The position numbers and the translations under genes were made by a program. A stretch of DNA of 41,865 nucleotides, from contig PMLC01000011.1 in the NCBI GenBank assembly GCA_003158745.1, forward strand, positions 1 to 41,865, written 5' to 3'. Shown here in pieces: positions 1-11,700 of this stretch. Below the pieces are notes generated by a model. It did no database searches and was not told the DNA's origin. It saw nothing but the letters and a program-made list of their open reading frames with translations. Position 1 is the first letter of the stretch. Each line of letters starts with the position of its first letter. The DNA is from Acidobacteriota bacterium. GTDB taxonomy: Bacteria; Acidobacteriota; Thermoanaerobaculia; Thermoanaerobaculales; Thermoanaerobaculaceae.

Positions 1-87
1 TGCCCTGGCGCTTCGCTCAGGTCGACGCAACCTCATCCCTCGGGCCTTGCACCCGGTAGCCGATGCCCATGCTGGGCGCACGGAAGG

Positions 88-425
88 CCGGCCGCCCGGC
101 GGGCGGCCGGTACAAACGCAACCCGCCGGTCTCGCGCCTCCCGTTTGACATTCGCACCGGGGCAATCCCGCATGAGTCCCTCCCCCGCTTGCGGGGGAGG
201 CGAGGCGGCGGCGTCGCAACGCGAAGCCCTGGCCCTCACCCCCACCCTCTCCCGCACGCGGAAGAGGGTGCAAGACCGGGCCGGGGCAAGCCCCGCCCCT
301 TCTACACCGGAAATGAAGATTCGTCGCGTGGCGGCCGCCCCGCGAACTCATGTAGGCGGCCCTTGCGGCTGCCCGTGAGGGAACCCGCGGGTGCGGCGGA
401 CAACCGGCCGCCCGGCGGGCGGCCG
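88..425. repeat. palindrome-rich intergenic repeat cluster
   Basis: No credible gene lies in positions 1-425. A 23-base perfect GC-only palindrome at 88-110 recurs almost whole (22 bases) at 404-425, directly beside the stop codon of the next gene. Between them are two further hairpins: a 10-bp stem with a TT loop at 179-200 and an 8-bp stem at 243-270 (arms 243-250 and 263-270). None is followed by a clear T-run, so they look like dispersed palindromic repeats rather than classical terminators, although the 404-425 copy could stabilise the 3' end of the minus-strand gene. Open frames across this stretch have no recognisable protein and are treated as spurious. Confidence 0.7.
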
Positions 426-1313
426 CTACTTCGCGGCAGGCTGCGTGGGAGGCGTGGCGAGCGTGACGCGGAGCCAAATCTTGATCGGGCTCGGCATCTC
501 GCGCGTGGCGCCCTCGCCCATCCCACCACCCCGGCCGTGATGGCCACCGCCGAAGCCGCCGCCGTAACCGCCACCCCGACCTCCACCGAAGCCGCCCGAT
601 CCACCCCGGCCACCACCGGGTGAGCCACCTCCCGGCTCGCCGCCGGGGGCCCCGCCTCCCTCCTCACCCTTGCCTTCCTTCGCTTTCGGCTTTTCCGTCT
701 CCAGCCCGAGCGCGATGACCGTGCCGGGTCCGGCTCCAATGGCCAGGGGGTGTGCGTCGGAGGGCTTCAGCGGGATCCTCAACTCCAGGACCGTGACCCC
801 GGTGTCGTCGCCGAGCGCGGCCGCAACCGACTCATCGCCTCCAGACTTGACGCGCAGGCGGTCCTCCGCGGTCGGCCCGATGAGCTCGAACTCCGAGGGG
901 GCCCGACCAGCTCCGGTTTCGCTCCCCTCCCCTGCCGGAGGCGGGGCCGACTGCCCGCCCTCGGCTTGCATTCCTCGCGGCCCTCGCCCGATCGGAAACC
1001 GGACTCCGAATCCCCTCTCAGTCTTGCCCGTGCCGTTCGCCCAGACCGTCAGGCCGGACATGGCGAGCTGTTTCTTGAGCTTGAGATCGGAGGTCTTGAG
1101 GCAGAGGTACAGGAAGTCGGCGTCGTTCTGCACGCCGATCACCATCGGGACGTCACCAAGCGGCTTGAGCAGCTCCGACCAGGTGTCGGCGGTTCCGTCG
1201 ACCTTCGCCGGGGCGGGCGCCCAGGCGCTCGCGACCTGAAGGTCCTTGCCCTCCATGAAAGCTGCCAAGAGCAGTAATCCAGTCGCGACCATGAGATCCC
1301 GTGCCGTCCTCAC
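426..1313 (-). CDS. secreted CBM9-like (DOMON-type) protein with glycine-rich tail
   Basis: Predicted exported protein of 295 residues. The chosen GTG start at 1313 gives a basic N-terminus (RTARD) followed by a hydrophobic stretch (ATGLLLLAAF), a plausible signal peptide; an ATG at 1292 is the alternative. The mature part begins with a segment (KVDGTADTWSELLKPL, then VPMVIGVQNDADFLYLCLKTSD) typical of the CBM9-like/DOMON beta-sandwich family, which binds sugars or heme in other proteins. The ligand here is unknown. The second half contains a loop rich in Pro, Gly and Ala, then a long Gly/Arg/His low-complexity run, and ends with a short strand-like segment (IKIWLRVTL). A GC palindrome abuts the stop codon. 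No catalytic domain is visible. Family assignment is moderate; any function is inference. Confidence 0.6.
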   Translation of the reverse strand: MRTARDLMVATGLLLLAAFMEGKDLQVASAWAPAPAKVDGTADTWSELLKPLGDVPMVIGVQNDADFLYLCLKTSDLKLKKQLAMSGLTVWANGTGKTERGFGVRFPIGRGPRGMQAEGGQSAPPPAGEGSETGAGRAPSEFELIGPTAEDRLRVKSGGDESVAAALGDDTGVTVLELRIPLKPSDAHPLAIGAGPGTVIALGLETEKPKAKEGKGEEGGGAPGGEPGGGSPGGGRGGSGGFGGGRGGGYGGGFGGGHHGRGGGMGEGATREMPSPIKIWLRVTLATPPTQPAAK

Positions 1314-1449
1314 CGTTGCACCCCCATCCTGGTCTATGCGTGCCGGAGTCACAAACTGACACACCCCCAAGTGCTGAACGGATGACGCTTGCGCCCGGAA
1401 TCAGGTTACAGGCGACGAAACCAAATCTCAAACCGGGGGTGGCACGCGG

Positions 1450-1472
1450 CCGGAAGCGAGCTTGCCTTCCGG
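1450..1472. repeat. hairpin between the CBM9-like and STT3-like genes
   Basis: A 7-bp perfect stem (CCGGAAG at 1450-1456, CTTCCGG at 1466-1472) closes a 9-base loop in the 225-base spacer just downstream of the minus-strand STT3-like gene. There is no T-run on either side, so it could act as a 3'-end stabiliser but is not a typical intrinsic terminator. Confidence 0.4.
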
Positions 1473-1538
1473 ATGGCCCGGAGACAACCCTTGGAACGCA
1501 ACCGGGAGAGGCGCACAGGCCAGTGGCGCGGAAATCCC

Positions 1539-3845
1539 TCAAGGCTGCGAGCCGCGGAGGTCCGCGCGGACAACTCGCCCTTCCTGCACGTCGGCCTCCG
1601 CCACGGCCACCGTCACGCGCCCCGACGGCGCGGCGAGCTGGTATTGGCCGAGAGCACGAACGGCGCTGGCGTGTCCTTCGGTGGCGTATGGGACGCGGAT
1701 CTCGAAGCGTCCGGACTCGTCGGCGACCGCGTGGTCTCGGTAGATGACGGTGCGCCCGCGGTTGGTGACGAGGTACAGCGTTACGTCGACGCGCTCTCCC
1801 GCCGAGGCGTTCCCCATGACCCGAGCGCCCGCGACACGTTCGAACACCTTGCAGAAGCTCCCGCGCCAGCCGGGTTCCTCGCCGACGGCGACCGACTCGA
1901 AGTCGAGCCGGAGGCGGCGGAGCGGGGGCAACTGCCGCCCTTCCAGGTCCACCTCCAGACCGTCGAAGACCAGCATCCGGCTGTTGGCCGTCCTGTAGAA
2001 CGCAGGGGTCGGACGTGGGGTTGCTCTCGCCGGCACGTCCACGAAGCGGTGCGCAGCGATCCCGACATGGCGGGCGAGGTCCTCGACGTCCACCCAGAGG
2101 GGCGTCACGAGCACGTACCGCGCGCCCAGACGATCGAGACGCCGCACCGCGCTGTCGGAGTTCAGATCGAGGTAGAACGCAGCCGCCTCCCTAACCCCGA
2201 GGAGATGCACCTCCGCCTGGGCGAACGGGTTGGCGATGTTCGCCTGGTGCGCCTCGGTGATCACCCAGTTCCCGAGCTGCCAGCGGCTCATCGTGCCGAA
2301 GCGCGGCCGAACCTCGGGCTGCCGCACATCGCCCGGGCTGGCGCCATCATTGCGTAGCCACACCAGCGCATCGTGCGTGAACACGAGGTCCGGCTGGGGC
2401 GGCAGATGCAGCACGCGATGGAGGCGCAGCGTCGGCGCCATGAGCGCGACCCCGACGAGGATCGCCCCGAGGCGGACCGTCCCCGGGTGGCCGACCCTGG
2501 TCTCGACGCCCCGGGCGGCGTACACCCAGGCTGCGCCCCAGAGCGCACACCAGACCGGCGTGAACTGCGACCCGAGCCGGATCTGGCCGATCGCCATCGC
2601 CGCCGTGACCGCGAACCAGGGCAGCACCACCCTCGCCGTGAGCTTGCCCGCCGCCGGCCCGATCCAGCACCGGGCCACGAGCGCCGCGAGGAGCAGCGGG
2701 AAGCCGCAGGCGATGACGCCGTACTGCTGCATCACCCCGCCCCAGCCGAAGCTCAGCAGCGGGTACGACTCGAACACCTGGCTGATCTGCACGTCGCCGC
2801 GGCCGAGGTAGCCGAGCACCGCGCCGGCGGTCTGCCGCAGGTCCGCGAAGAGCGCCACTCCGACGGCGAGCGCGGCAGGCGGAACCGCAACGAGGGTGGC
2901 GCCCGGCACCCACCTCCGCTCCGGCCAGCGGCGCGCCGCGAGACCGGCCGCCGCAAAGCTCAGCCATGCGGTGGCATACGCGAAGGGCTGCAGCCACGTC
3001 GGAGCGAAGTACGCGAAGCTCCCGTCGGCAGTCCAGGGGTGAATCAGCACGATCGGGGTGACGGCCAACGCCGCGATGCCGAACGTTCGCTGGCCGATTC
3101 GGACGAATCGGTCCGGATCGACTCCGCCAGACGGCCACCAAACAACCACCGCCAAGCAAACGGCGACCAACAGGCCCGGCGCGATCGACCCCGCCCAAAC
3201 GCTCATGCTCACGGCCATCACGAGGCCGAGCGCGGCGGCCAGGCGATCGCGGGCGCGCTGCGACTCGGCGCCGAGGGCGCGCAGCAGGAGCGTCAGCGGC
3301 ACCGCGGCGAGGATCGGCTCGGCGGCGTGGTGATCGATCCGCCCGACCAGCGAGTAACCGGTGAGGATCGGCAGCACTGCCGCGACCGCGGCGGCGGCGA
3401 GCCCTCCCGCACGCCCTCCCATCTCCCGGCCGAGGAAGTAGACGGCGAAGACGGCGAGCACGCCGAGGAGCGGGTCAAAGAGGACGCCCACGACCTCCGG
3501 CCGGACGTGCCCGGCCGTGACGAGGCCGACGGCCCGGACCAGGGTGGCGAGGGCGAGGTCGAAGCCGATCGGCCACATCATACGAGCGCCGGTCGGGTAG
3601 TTCGTGTAGGCGTCGAAGCTGTGGACCTTCGGGTAGCGAGTCGCGGCCAGTGAGGCCCGATGCCAGTGGTACGCGCTGTCCTCGTCGTTGATCAGTACCT
3701 CTCCCCCGACAAACACACCGGGGATGTTGGCCAGGCGCGTCGCCGCGGCGAGTAGGAGAACACATGCCAGGAGGACACGTGTGAGGAGCCGCCCCGGCGC
3801 GAGGCCGGGGGCGCGGGTTCGACCCGCCTCAGCCGGCACGGTCAC
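1539..3845 (-). CDS. STT3/AglB-like oligosaccharyltransferase-type membrane protein
   Basis: A 768-residue protein with an N-terminal membrane helix, about a dozen further hydrophobic segments to around residue 460, and a soluble C-terminal half. Two elements point to the STT3 family (PglB, AglB), which transfers lipid-linked glycan to asparagine. The first is an acidic first-loop motif NDEDSAYHWHR (residues 53-63), matching the metal-binding D-x-x-Y-H-x-R region. The second is GRIDHHAAE (about 168-175), resembling the conserved second-loop motif. In place of the usual WWDYG acceptor-recognition motif is RWQLGNWVITEAHQ, so substrate use may differ. The C-terminal part ends in a beta-rich region. 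The GTG start at 3845 lacks a clear ribosome site, so the start is uncertain. A different GT-C glycosyltransferase is the main alternative. Confidence 0.6.
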   Translation of the reverse strand: MTVPAEAGRTRAPGLAPGRLLTRVLLACVLLLAAATRLANIPGVFVGGEVLINDEDSAYHWHRASLAATRYPKVHSFDAYTNYPTGARMMWPIGFDLALATLVRAVGLVTAGHVRPEVVGVLFDPLLGVLAVFAVYFLGREMGGRAGGLAAAAVAAVLPILTGYSLVGRIDHHAAEPILAAVPLTLLLRALGAESQRARDRLAAALGLVMAVSMSVWAGSIAPGLLVAVCLAVVVWWPSGGVDPDRFVRIGQRTFGIAALAVTPIVLIHPWTADGSFAYFAPTWLQPFAYATAWLSFAAAGLAARRWPERRWVPGATLVAVPPAALAVGVALFADLRQTAGAVLGYLGRGDVQISQVFESYPLLSFGWGGVMQQYGVIACGFPLLLAALVARCWIGPAAGKLTARVVLPWFAVTAAMAIGQIRLGSQFTPVWCALWGAAWVYAARGVETRVGHPGTVRLGAILVGVALMAPTLRLHRVLHLPPQPDLVFTHDALVWLRNDGASPGDVRQPEVRPRFGTMSRWQLGNWVITEAHQANIANPFAQAEVHLLGVREAAAFYLDLNSDSAVRRLDRLGARYVLVTPLWVDVEDLARHVGIAAHRFVDVPARATPRPTPAFYRTANSRMLVFDGLEVDLEGRQLPPLRRLRLDFESVAVGEEPGWRGSFCKVFERVAGARVMGNASAGERVDVTLYLVTNRGRTVIYRDHAVADESGRFEIRVPYATEGHASAVRALGQYQLAAPSGRVTVAVAEADVQEGRVVRADLRGSQP

Positions 3846-3955
3846 ACCGGATCCAGTGACTTACGACGACGAAGCAGGGGGACCGCCGATTCATGCCCGC
3901 AAGAGTACCAAGAGGGGAGCCGACCAACATACCGGAAGGAATGAGCCAGCGGCAG

Positions 3956-5593
3956 TCAGCGTGAGCTTCCTGTGGCAGGCCCGGCTGTCGGCGTTGGAGC
4001 CGCCGGCGTGGGGGCCGCAGGCCTGACAACCCTCTCCAGCGTCACCCGGCGGTCGGGCAAGTCCGACTCGCGCCAACCCCCGCCCAGCGCCTTGATGAGG
4101 TTCACGCTGGCTGTCATCCGCCTCGTGAGCAGGTCGATGGCGGTCCGCTCGTTGGCGAGCGCGGCGCTCTGCGCGGTCACCACCTCGAGGTAGGTCGTGA
4201 TGCCGCCTTGGTAGCGGTTCTTGGCAATGGTGAGCGAGCGCTCCGACGCCGTCACCGCGTCGGCCTGCTGCGCGGCCTCCACGGCGAGCACGCGCAGGGC
4301 GGCGAGGTTGTCCTCCACGTCCTGGAACGCCGTTAGCACGCTCTCCCGATACACCGCGACTGCGGCGTCGTAGGACGCCCACGCCTGCTCACTCAGGGCC
4401 CGGCGCCTACCGCCGTCGAACAACGTCTCGAGCAGCGCAGGTCCGAGCGACCAGAACCGATTCGGCAGCGAGAAGAAGTTCGAGAGAGTCGAGTTCCCGT
4501 AGCCCCCGCTTGCCGCCAATGTGAACGTCGGGAAATATGCCGCCTTGGCCACGCCGATCTGTGCGTTCGCTGCCGCGGCCAGCCGCTCTGCGGCCGCGAT
4601 GTCGGGCCGCCGCTCGAGAAGCTCGGAAGGAACCCCCACCGGGACCTGCACTGGTACGACGCGGATAGGCCCTGCTTGCAGGGAAAAATCGCCCGGAGGC
4701 TTGCCGACCAGGACGGCTATGGCGTGTTCGAGCTGAGCGCGACTGACGCCGAGGTCCGTCGCCTGAGCGCGGGTCGTCTCGAGCTGCGTCTGCGCCTGGG
4801 CCACGTCCACACCCGAAACGACGCCCTGCTTGTACTGGTTCTCGGTGAGCTGCAGCGCGGCCTGATAGCCGGCAACCGTCGAGTCGAGCAGCTGGCGCTG
4901 CCCGTCGACGCCGCGGAGCGCGAAGTAGTCCACGGCCAGCTCGGCCTGGATCGCGAGCCGCACCGCCTCGAGTTGCGCGGCGCTCGCCTGTGCGCTCGCG
5001 ACGCCGGCCTCCAGGTTGCGTCGAATGCCGCCGAACACGTCCGCCTCCCAGGCGAGATCGACCGGCACCGCATAGGCCATGACGGTCGGGGGAGGGCCGC
5101 TCGTCGGCTTCGGCGAGCTCTGGACCACACCACTCGAACGTGTCACCGAGGCACCCACGCCGAGGCTGGGGAACAGGCTCGCTCGGGCGACCCGCGCAAG
5201 CGCGCGCGCCCCGCGGAACTGCGCCTCGGCCTGGGCGATGCTCTGGTTTGAGATCGCGACCTGCTCCTCGAGACCGTTCAGCTCGGGCTCGCGAAACAGT
5301 TCCCACCACTTTCCCCGCTGCGCGGCGTCACTCGGTTGCGCCTCCTTCCACTGGCCGGTCGTGGTTGCCTGGGAGGGCGGAAGCTCTTTGTACTTCGGCG
5401 GTACGGGCGCCGTCGGCCGCACGTAGTTCGGACCGACTGCGCAGGTCGCGGAAAAGACCACCATCAACGGCAAGAACGTTCGACGGAGAAACCTGCTACG
5501 GAAGCCGACGAACCCGATGCGTGGGGCAGCGGCGGCCCGGGTGTTGGTCCAGGCCGCGGCATGAGGAATGCTCGGAAGAACTCGTTGTATCAC
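3956..5593 (-). CDS. RND efflux outer-membrane factor, NodT/OprM family lipoprotein
   Basis: TolC-like outer-membrane channel of the tripartite pump encoded just upstream, 545 residues. The GTG start at 5593 overlaps the TGA of the preceding permease (GTGA) and has GGAGGAGAC just upstream, which decides the start. A long basic leader runs into a hydrophobic stretch ending [14 protein letters not shown], the typical lipoprotein junction of the NodT family, although the lipobox is imperfect. Two outer-membrane-efflux repeats follow (roughly 90-300 and 310-500), with helical heptads such as [27 protein letters not shown]. The tail is Pro/Ala/Thr-rich. Position and overlap show co-transcription with mdtA-mdtB-mdtC, as in muxABC-opmB operons. 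Confidence 0.9.
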   Translation of the reverse strand: MIQRVLPSIPHAAAWTNTRAAAAPRIGFVGFRSRFLRRTFLPLMVVFSATCAVGPNYVRPTAPVPPKYKELPPSQATTTGQWKEAQPSDAAQRGKWWELFREPELNGLEEQVAISNQSIAQAEAQFRGARALARVARASLFPSLGVGASVTRSSGVVQSSPKPTSGPPPTVMAYAVPVDLAWEADVFGGIRRNLEAGVASAQASAAQLEAVRLAIQAELAVDYFALRGVDGQRQLLDSTVAGYQAALQLTENQYKQGVVSGVDVAQAQTQLETTRAQATDLGVSRAQLEHAIAVLVGKPPGDFSLQAGPIRVVPVQVPVGVPSELLERRPDIAAAERLAAAANAQIGVAKAAYFPTFTLAASGGYGNSTLSNFFSLPNRFWSLGPALLETLFDGGRRRALSEQAWASYDAAVAVYRESVLTAFQDVEDNLAALRVLAVEAAQQADAVTASERSLTIAKNRYQGGITTYLEVVTAQSAALANERTAIDLLTRRMTASVNLIKALGGGWRESDLPDRRVTLERVVRPAAPTPAAPTPTAGPATGSSR

Positions 5594-8500
5594 GTCTCCT
5601 CCATGGCGCGCGCCGGTTTCCGCACCAATCCGCGTCGGAGCAGCCCCAACCGGAGCCGGAACCGGTCCAGATACAGGTAGACGACCGGCGTGGTGAACAG
5701 CGTCAGCATCTGGCTGAAGATCAGGCCGCCGACGATGGCGATGCCGAGCGGCCGGCGCAGCTCCGACCCGGTGCCCCCGCCTATCGCGAGCGGCAGACCG
5801 CCCAGCAGCGCGGCCATCGTGGTCATGGTGATGGGCCTGAACCGGAGCAGACACGCCTGGAAGATCGCCTCCTCCGGGGACTTCCCCTCGTTGCGCTCGG
5901 CATCGATCGCGAAGTCGATCATCAGGATCGCGTTCTTCTTCACGATGCCGATCAGCAGGATGATGCCGATCAGAGCGATCACCGACAGCTCGGTCCGGAA
6001 CACGAGCAAGGCGAGCAGCGCGCCGACACCGGCGGAGGGCAACGTCGAGATGATCGTCACCGGGTGGATCAGGCTCTCGTACAGCACGCCGAGCACGATG
6101 TAGACCGCCAGGAGCGCCGCCGCGATCAGCAAGGGCTCGCTGGCCAGCGAAGCCTGGAACGCCTGTGCCGTTCCCTGGAAGCTGCCCCGAATGGTCGCGG
6201 GGAGCCGCATCTCCGCCTGGGCGCGCTGGACCGCATCGACCGCGGTGCCCAGCGAAACACCGAGCGGGAGGTTGAACGAGAGCGTGACCGCAGGGAACTG
6301 CCCCTGGTGGTTGACCTGGAGCGGCGCGGTATTCGGTACGTACCGCGTGAACGCGGCGAGCGGCACCATGCTCCCGTCGCTGGCGGGAAGATAGATGTAC
6401 TTCAACCCTTCCGGGTTCTGCCAGAACTGCGGCGCAACCTCCATGATCACGTGGTACTGATTGAGTTCCGTGTACATGGTTGACACCTGCCGCTGGCCGA
6501 AGGCGTCGTAAAGCGTGTTGTCGAGCATCTGGGCGCTGATGCCGAGCCGCGACGCGGTGGCGCGATCGATCGTGAGCGCGGCCTGAAGGCCCCTGTCCTG
6601 CTGATCGCTATTGAGGTCGGCGAGTTCCTTCAGCGTCCGGAGCCGGTTGAAAACGCGCGGCGCCCACTGGAACAGCTCGTCCGAGTTGTCGCCCTGCAGC
6701 GTGTACTGGTACTGCGTAGCGGACATCCGTCCGCCGACGCGGATGTCTTGGACCGATTGAAGGTAGAGGGTCGCTCCGGGTACGCGTGCGAGCTTCCCGC
6801 GCAACCTCGCGATGACCTGGTCGGCAGTCACGTTGCGCTTTGCCCGGTCTTTCAGGCCGACGAACACCCGGCCGGTGTTCACCGTTCCGCCGAGAAATCC
6901 GTTGGCGCTGTCCACCGCCGGGTCCTGCACCATCGTGGTGACGAATTCGCCGAGCTTGGCCTGCATCGCCTGGAACGAAGTGTCCTGATCGGCGACGATC
7001 TGCCCGTTCATCCGTCCGGTGTCCTGCTGCGGGAAGAAGCCCTTGGGGACCACCGCGTACAGGATGACCGTCGCGACCATGGTGCCGAGCGTTACCGCCA
7101 ACGTCAGCGGCTGGTGCCGGAGCACCCAGCTCAACGACTTCTCGTAACGGCCGACGATCCAGGTGAACCCCCGTTCGCTCGCCCGGTAGAAGCGACCTCG
7201 CTTCTCCTGGTCGTGCGGACGCAGCAACGTCGCGCACATCATCGGCGTCGCCGTCAGGGAGATCACCAGCGAGACGGCGATGGCCACCGACAGCGTGACC
7301 GCGAACTCGCGGAACAGTCTCCCGACGATCCCGCCCATGAGCAGGATCGGAATGAACACCGCGATCAGCGAGAGGCTGATCGAGATGACCGTGAAGCCGA
7401 TCTCCTTGGCGCCCAACAGCGCGGCCTCCATCGGCTGCATCCCCGCTTCGAGGTGCCGCGTGATGTTCTCGATCACGACGATGGCGTCATCAACGACGAA
7501 ACCGGTCGCAACGGTGAGAGCCATCAGCGAGAGGTTGTCGATGCTGTAGCCGAGCAGGTACATGACCCCGAACGTGCCTACCAGCGAGATCGGAACCGCG
7601 ACGCTGGGGATGAACGTCGAGCGCACGCTGCGGAGGAAGACGAATACCACGAGGATCACGAGAGCGATCGCGATGCACAGCGTGATCTCCACGTCGCGGA
7701 CCGACGCGCGGATGGTCGCGGTGGCGTCGATCAGCACGTCGAGCTTGATCGAGGGGGGGATCGAGGCCTGGAGCTGCGGTAGCACCGCGCGCACGCCATC
7801 CACGGTCTCGATGATGTTGGCGCCCGGCTGGCGGAACACGATGATGATGATCGCCGGCTTGCCGTTCGACAGTCCCATGGTTCGGACGTCTTCGACCGAA
7901 TCGGTGACGTCGGCGACGTCGGACAGGCGGACGGCTGCGCCGTTGTGGTAGCTGACCACCAGTTGCTGGTACTCGGCCGCCTTGAGCAGTTGGTCGGTGG
8001 TCGAGAGCGACCAGACCCTGTTGACATCGCCAACCTCGCCCTTTGGGCGGTTCGCGTTGGCGGAAGCGATCGCAGTGCGGACGTTCTCGAGCGCGAGCCC
8101 GGTGTTGTTGAGCGCGGTCGGGTTCAGATCCACCCGGACCGCGGGGAGCGCTCCCCCGCCGACGATCACTTGCCCCACGCCCTGGACCTGCGCGAGTTTC
8201 TGTTGGAGGATCGTGGAACCGATGTCGTACATGCGCGGGCGCCCTACGAGGTCGGACGTGAGCGCGAGCAGCATGATCGGCGCGTCGGCCGGATTGACCT
8301 TCCGGTACCATGGGTTGTTCGGCAGGTTGGCGGGGAGTTGGCCGCGCGCCGCGTTGATCGCCGCCTGGACGTCGCGCGCCGCGGCATCGATGTTGCGGTT
8401 CAGGTCGAATTGCAGCGTGATGTTCGTCGACCCCAGCGAGCTCGACGAGGTCATCTCGGTGACGCCGGCCACGCGCCCGAATTGACGCTCGAGCGGCGTC

Positions 8501-8700
8501 GCAACCGACGAGGCCATCGTCTCCGGGCTCGCGCCCGGCAGGCCGGCCGAGACGCTGATGGTGGGAAATTCCACCTGTGGCAGCGGCGACACCGGTAGGA
8601 ACCGGTAACCGATCGCGCCGGCGAGCGCGATGCCGACGATCATCAGCGTTGTTGCGACCGGCCTGTGGATGAACGGCGACGAGAGCGAGGAAAACTTCAC
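5590..8700 (-). CDS. mdtC: RND multidrug efflux permease, MdtC/MuxC-like (HAE1 family)
   Basis: Inner-membrane proton-driven drug exporter subunit of 1036 residues, the usual HAE1 length. Twelve membrane helices and two large periplasmic loops are evident. The relay residues are present: the [12 protein letters not shown] segment in helix 4 (near residue 400) and the Lys of [16 protein letters not shown] in helix 10 (near 940). The N-terminus [19 protein letters not shown] is the standard first helix. Its ATG overlaps the stop of the upstream permease by four bases (ATGA). Two different permeases in tandem is the MdtBC/MuxBC arrangement, in which a heterotrimer forms. Substrates of the family include bile salts, novobiocin and metals; the substrate here cannot be read from sequence. 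Confidence 0.93.
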   Translation of the reverse strand: MKFSSLSSPFIHRPVATTLMIVGIALAGAIGYRFLPVSPLPQVEFPTISVSAGLPGASPETMASSVATPLERQFGRVAGVTEMTSSSSLGSTNITLQFDLNRNIDAAARDVQAAINAARGQLPANLPNNPWYRKVNPADAPIMLLALTSDLVGRPRMYDIGSTILQQKLAQVQGVGQVIVGGGALPAVRVDLNPTALNNTGLALENVRTAIASANANRPKGEVGDVNRVWSLSTTDQLLKAAEYQQLVVSYHNGAAVRLSDVADVTDSVEDVRTMGLSNGKPAIIIIVFRQPGANIIETVDGVRAVLPQLQASIPPSIKLDVLIDATATIRASVRDVEITLCIAIALVILVVFVFLRSVRSTFIPSVAVPISLVGTFGVMYLLGYSIDNLSLMALTVATGFVVDDAIVVIENITRHLEAGMQPMEAALLGAKEIGFTVISISLSLIAVFIPILLMGGIVGRLFREFAVTLSVAIAVSLVISLTATPMMCATLLRPHDQEKRGRFYRASERGFTWIVGRYEKSLSWVLRHQPLTLAVTLGTMVATVILYAVVPKGFFPQQDTGRMNGQIVADQDTSFQAMQAKLGEFVTTMVQDPAVDSANGFLGGTVNTGRVFVGLKDRAKRNVTADQVIARLRGKLARVPGATLYLQSVQDIRVGGRMSATQYQYTLQGDNSDELFQWAPRVFNRLRTLKELADLNSDQQDRGLQAALTIDRATASRLGISAQMLDNTLYDAFGQRQVSTMYTELNQYHVIMEVAPQFWQNPEGLKYIYLPASDGSMVPLAAFTRYVPNTAPLQVNHQGQFPAVTLSFNLPLGVSLGTAVDAVQRAQAEMRLPATIRGSFQGTAQAFQASLASEPLLIAAALLAVYIVLGVLYESLIHPVTIISTLPSAGVGALLALLVFRTELSVIALIGIILLIGIVKKNAILMIDFAIDAERNEGKSPEEAIFQACLLRFRPITMTTMAALLGGLPLAIGGGTGSELRRPLGIAIVGGLIFSQMLTLFTTPVVYLYLDRFRLRLGLLRRGLVRKPARAMEET

Positions 8701-11700
8701 GCACCGGTCTCCGAGTCGTCGGCGCCGACCGACGCCGCGGTGGCGCGGCGCCGGGAGACGCGGCGCGCGAGGCGGTCGAACGCGAGGTAAATGACCGGGG
8801 TCGTGTACAGGGTCAGCATCTGGCTGAAGATCAGTCCGCCGACGATCGCGATGCCGAGCGGACGCCGCAGCTCCGATCCGATTCCCCAGCCGACCGCCAG
8901 GGGCACGCCGGCAAGCAACGCCGCCATAGTCGTCATCAGGATCGGACGGAACCGCAGGAGAGCGGCCGAGTAGATCGCCTCGCCCGGAGGTTTCTTCTCT
9001 TTGCGCTGCGCGTCGAGGGCGAAGTCGATCATCATGATCGCGTTCTTCTCGACGATGCCGATCAACAGGATGATGCCGATCAGGGCGATGACCGAGAAAT
9101 CCGTGCGGAACAGCATCAGCGACAGCAGCGCGCCGACGCCGGCGGAAGGCAGCGTGGAGAGGATCGTGATCGGGTGGATGTAGCTCTCGTAAAGCACGCC
9201 GAGCAGGATGTAGACGGTGACGATCGCCGCGAGGATGAGGAACGGTGTGTTGACGAGCGATGCCCGAAATGCCTGCGCGGTCCCCTGGAACGCAGTCTGG
9301 ATGCTCGCCGGCAGACCGACCTCCTTACCGACCTTGTCGATCACCTTCACGGCTTCACCCAGCGAGGCGCTGGGGGCGAGGTTGAACGAAACGGTCACGA
9401 CGGGAAACTGCCCCTGATGGTTGACGACGAGCGGGGCGTTGGCGGTCTCGATCGAAGAGAACGCACCCAGCGGCACCGAGCCCCCTTGCGCCGAGCGCAG
9501 GAAGACACTATTGAGATCCGCGGGACCCTGCTGGAAACCGGTCTGCGACTCGAGCACGACCCGATACTGGTTCAACTCCGTGAACATGGTCGAGATCTGC
9601 CGCTGGCCGAACGAGTCGTAGAGCGCGTTGTCGAGGTCCGTCGGGGTGATGCCCAGCCGCGACGCCGTGGTCCGGTCGAGAATGAGGCGAGCCTCGAGGC
9701 CGGTGCTCTGCTGATCGCTCGCCACGTCGCGTAGCTCAGCGAGTTGCTGAAGCCGGCTGACGAAGCGCGGCGCCCACTGCGCCAGCTCGCGCCCGTCGGG
9801 GTCCTCGAGGGTGTACTGGTACTGCGTCCGACTGACCCTGTCCTCGACCGTCAGGTCCTGGACCGGCTGCATGAACAGCGTTATGCCCTCGACCTGAGCG
9901 AGCTCGGGCTGGAGGCGGCGGATGATCTCGCCGGCGTCCGCCTTCCGTTCCTCGAGCGCCTTCAGGTTGATCTGGATGCGCCCGCTGTTCATCGTCGTGT
10001 TGGTGCCGTCGATGCCGATGAACGACGAGATGCTCTCCACGCCGGGGTCCTTGAGGATCACTCGCGCGAGCGCCTGCTGGCGATCGGCCATGGCGGGGAA
10101 CGAGATCGTCTGCGAGGCCTCCGAGATGCCCAGGATCACCCCGGTGTCCTGCACGGGGAAGAACCCCTTCGGGATGACCACGTAGAGCAGGATCGTCGAG
10201 ACCAGGGTCGCGACCGCGATGAGCAGCGTCGCCGGCTGGTGCTTGAGCACCCACGAGAGCGTCCGGCCGTAGAACGCAATCACGGAGTCCCACGCGCGCT
10301 GCGAGCTGCGGTAGAAGCGGGTCTGCTCCTCCTCCCGTTTCACGCGTAGCAGCTTGGCGGACATCATCGGCGTCAGCGTAAGCGACACCACGGCGGAGAT
10401 CAGGATCGTCACCGACAGCGTGACGGCGAACTCGCGGAACAGCCGGCCCACGACGTCGCCCATGAACAGGAGCGGGATCAGCACCGCGATCAGCGACACG
10501 GTCAAGGACAGAATGGTGAAGCCGATCTGCGCCGATCCCTTGAGCGCCGCCTCCAGCGGCGGAACACCCTCCTCGATGTAGCGGGAGATATTCTCGATCA
10601 TCACAATCGCATCGTCGACGACGAAGCCGGTCGAGATCGTCAGCGCCATCAGGGTGAGGTTGTTGAGGCTGTATCCGAGCAGGTACATCACCCCGAAGGT
10701 CCCCACCAGCGACAGCGGCACCGCCACGCTCGGGATCACCGTGCCCGCGGTCGTGCGCAGGAAGAGGAAGATGACCATCACCACGAGGCCGATCGTGAGC
10801 ATGAGCTCGAACTCGACGTCGTGGACGGAGGCGCGGATCGTCGTGGTGCGGTCAGTGAGGATCGAGACCTTGATGGCCGACGGAAGCGAGGCGCGGAGCT
10901 GCGGCAGCAGCGCCTTGACCCGGTCGACGACCGCGATGATGTTGGCGCCGGGCTGCCGTTGGATGTTGAGGATGACGGCCGGCGTCAGGTTCATCCAGGC
11001 CGCCTGCTTCACGTTTTCGATGCCGTCGACCACTTTGGCGACGTCGGACAGTCGCACCGGCGCACCGTTCCGGTAGGCGACGACCAGCGACCGGTACTGG
11101 TCGCTCGTAAGGACCTGGTCGTTGGCCCAGATCGAGTAGGACTGGCTCTTCCCGTCGAACGCGCCTTTGGCCTGGTTGACGTTCGCCTGCGCGATCGCGG
11201 TCCGCACGTCCTCCATCCTCAGTCCGAAGGAGGAGAGCGCGGTCGGGTTCACCTGAACGCGAATCGCGGGCTTCTGGCCACCGCTGATGCTGACGAGGCC
11301 GACGCCGGGGAGCTGCGAGATCTTCTGGGCGAACCGCGTGTCGGCAAAGTCCTCGACCTTGGAAAGCGGGAGCGTCTCGGATGTGAGCGCGAGCGTCAGG
11401 ATCGGCGCGTCCGCCGGGTTGATCTTGCTGTAGATGGGCGGGTTCGGCAGGTCGGCCGGGAGGTAGGTCCCCGCCGCGTTGATCGCCGCCTGGACCTCCT
11501 GCTCCGCCACGTCGATGTTGAGGTCCAGCACGAACTGGAGCGTGATTACAGAGCTTCCAGCCGAACTGCTCGACGTCATCTGGTTGAGCCCCGGCATCTG
11601 CCCAAACTGGCGCTCGAGCGGGGCCGTGACGGCCGACGCCATCACGTCCGGACTCGCGCCCGGGTAGAACGTCACGATCTGAATGGTGGGGTAGTCGACC

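Noticed and set aside
5594-5854. Extended N-terminus of the NodT-type lipoprotein frame.
   Set aside because: The region is the 3' end of the mdtC permease in another frame; the GTG at 5593 with GGAGGAGAC is preferred.
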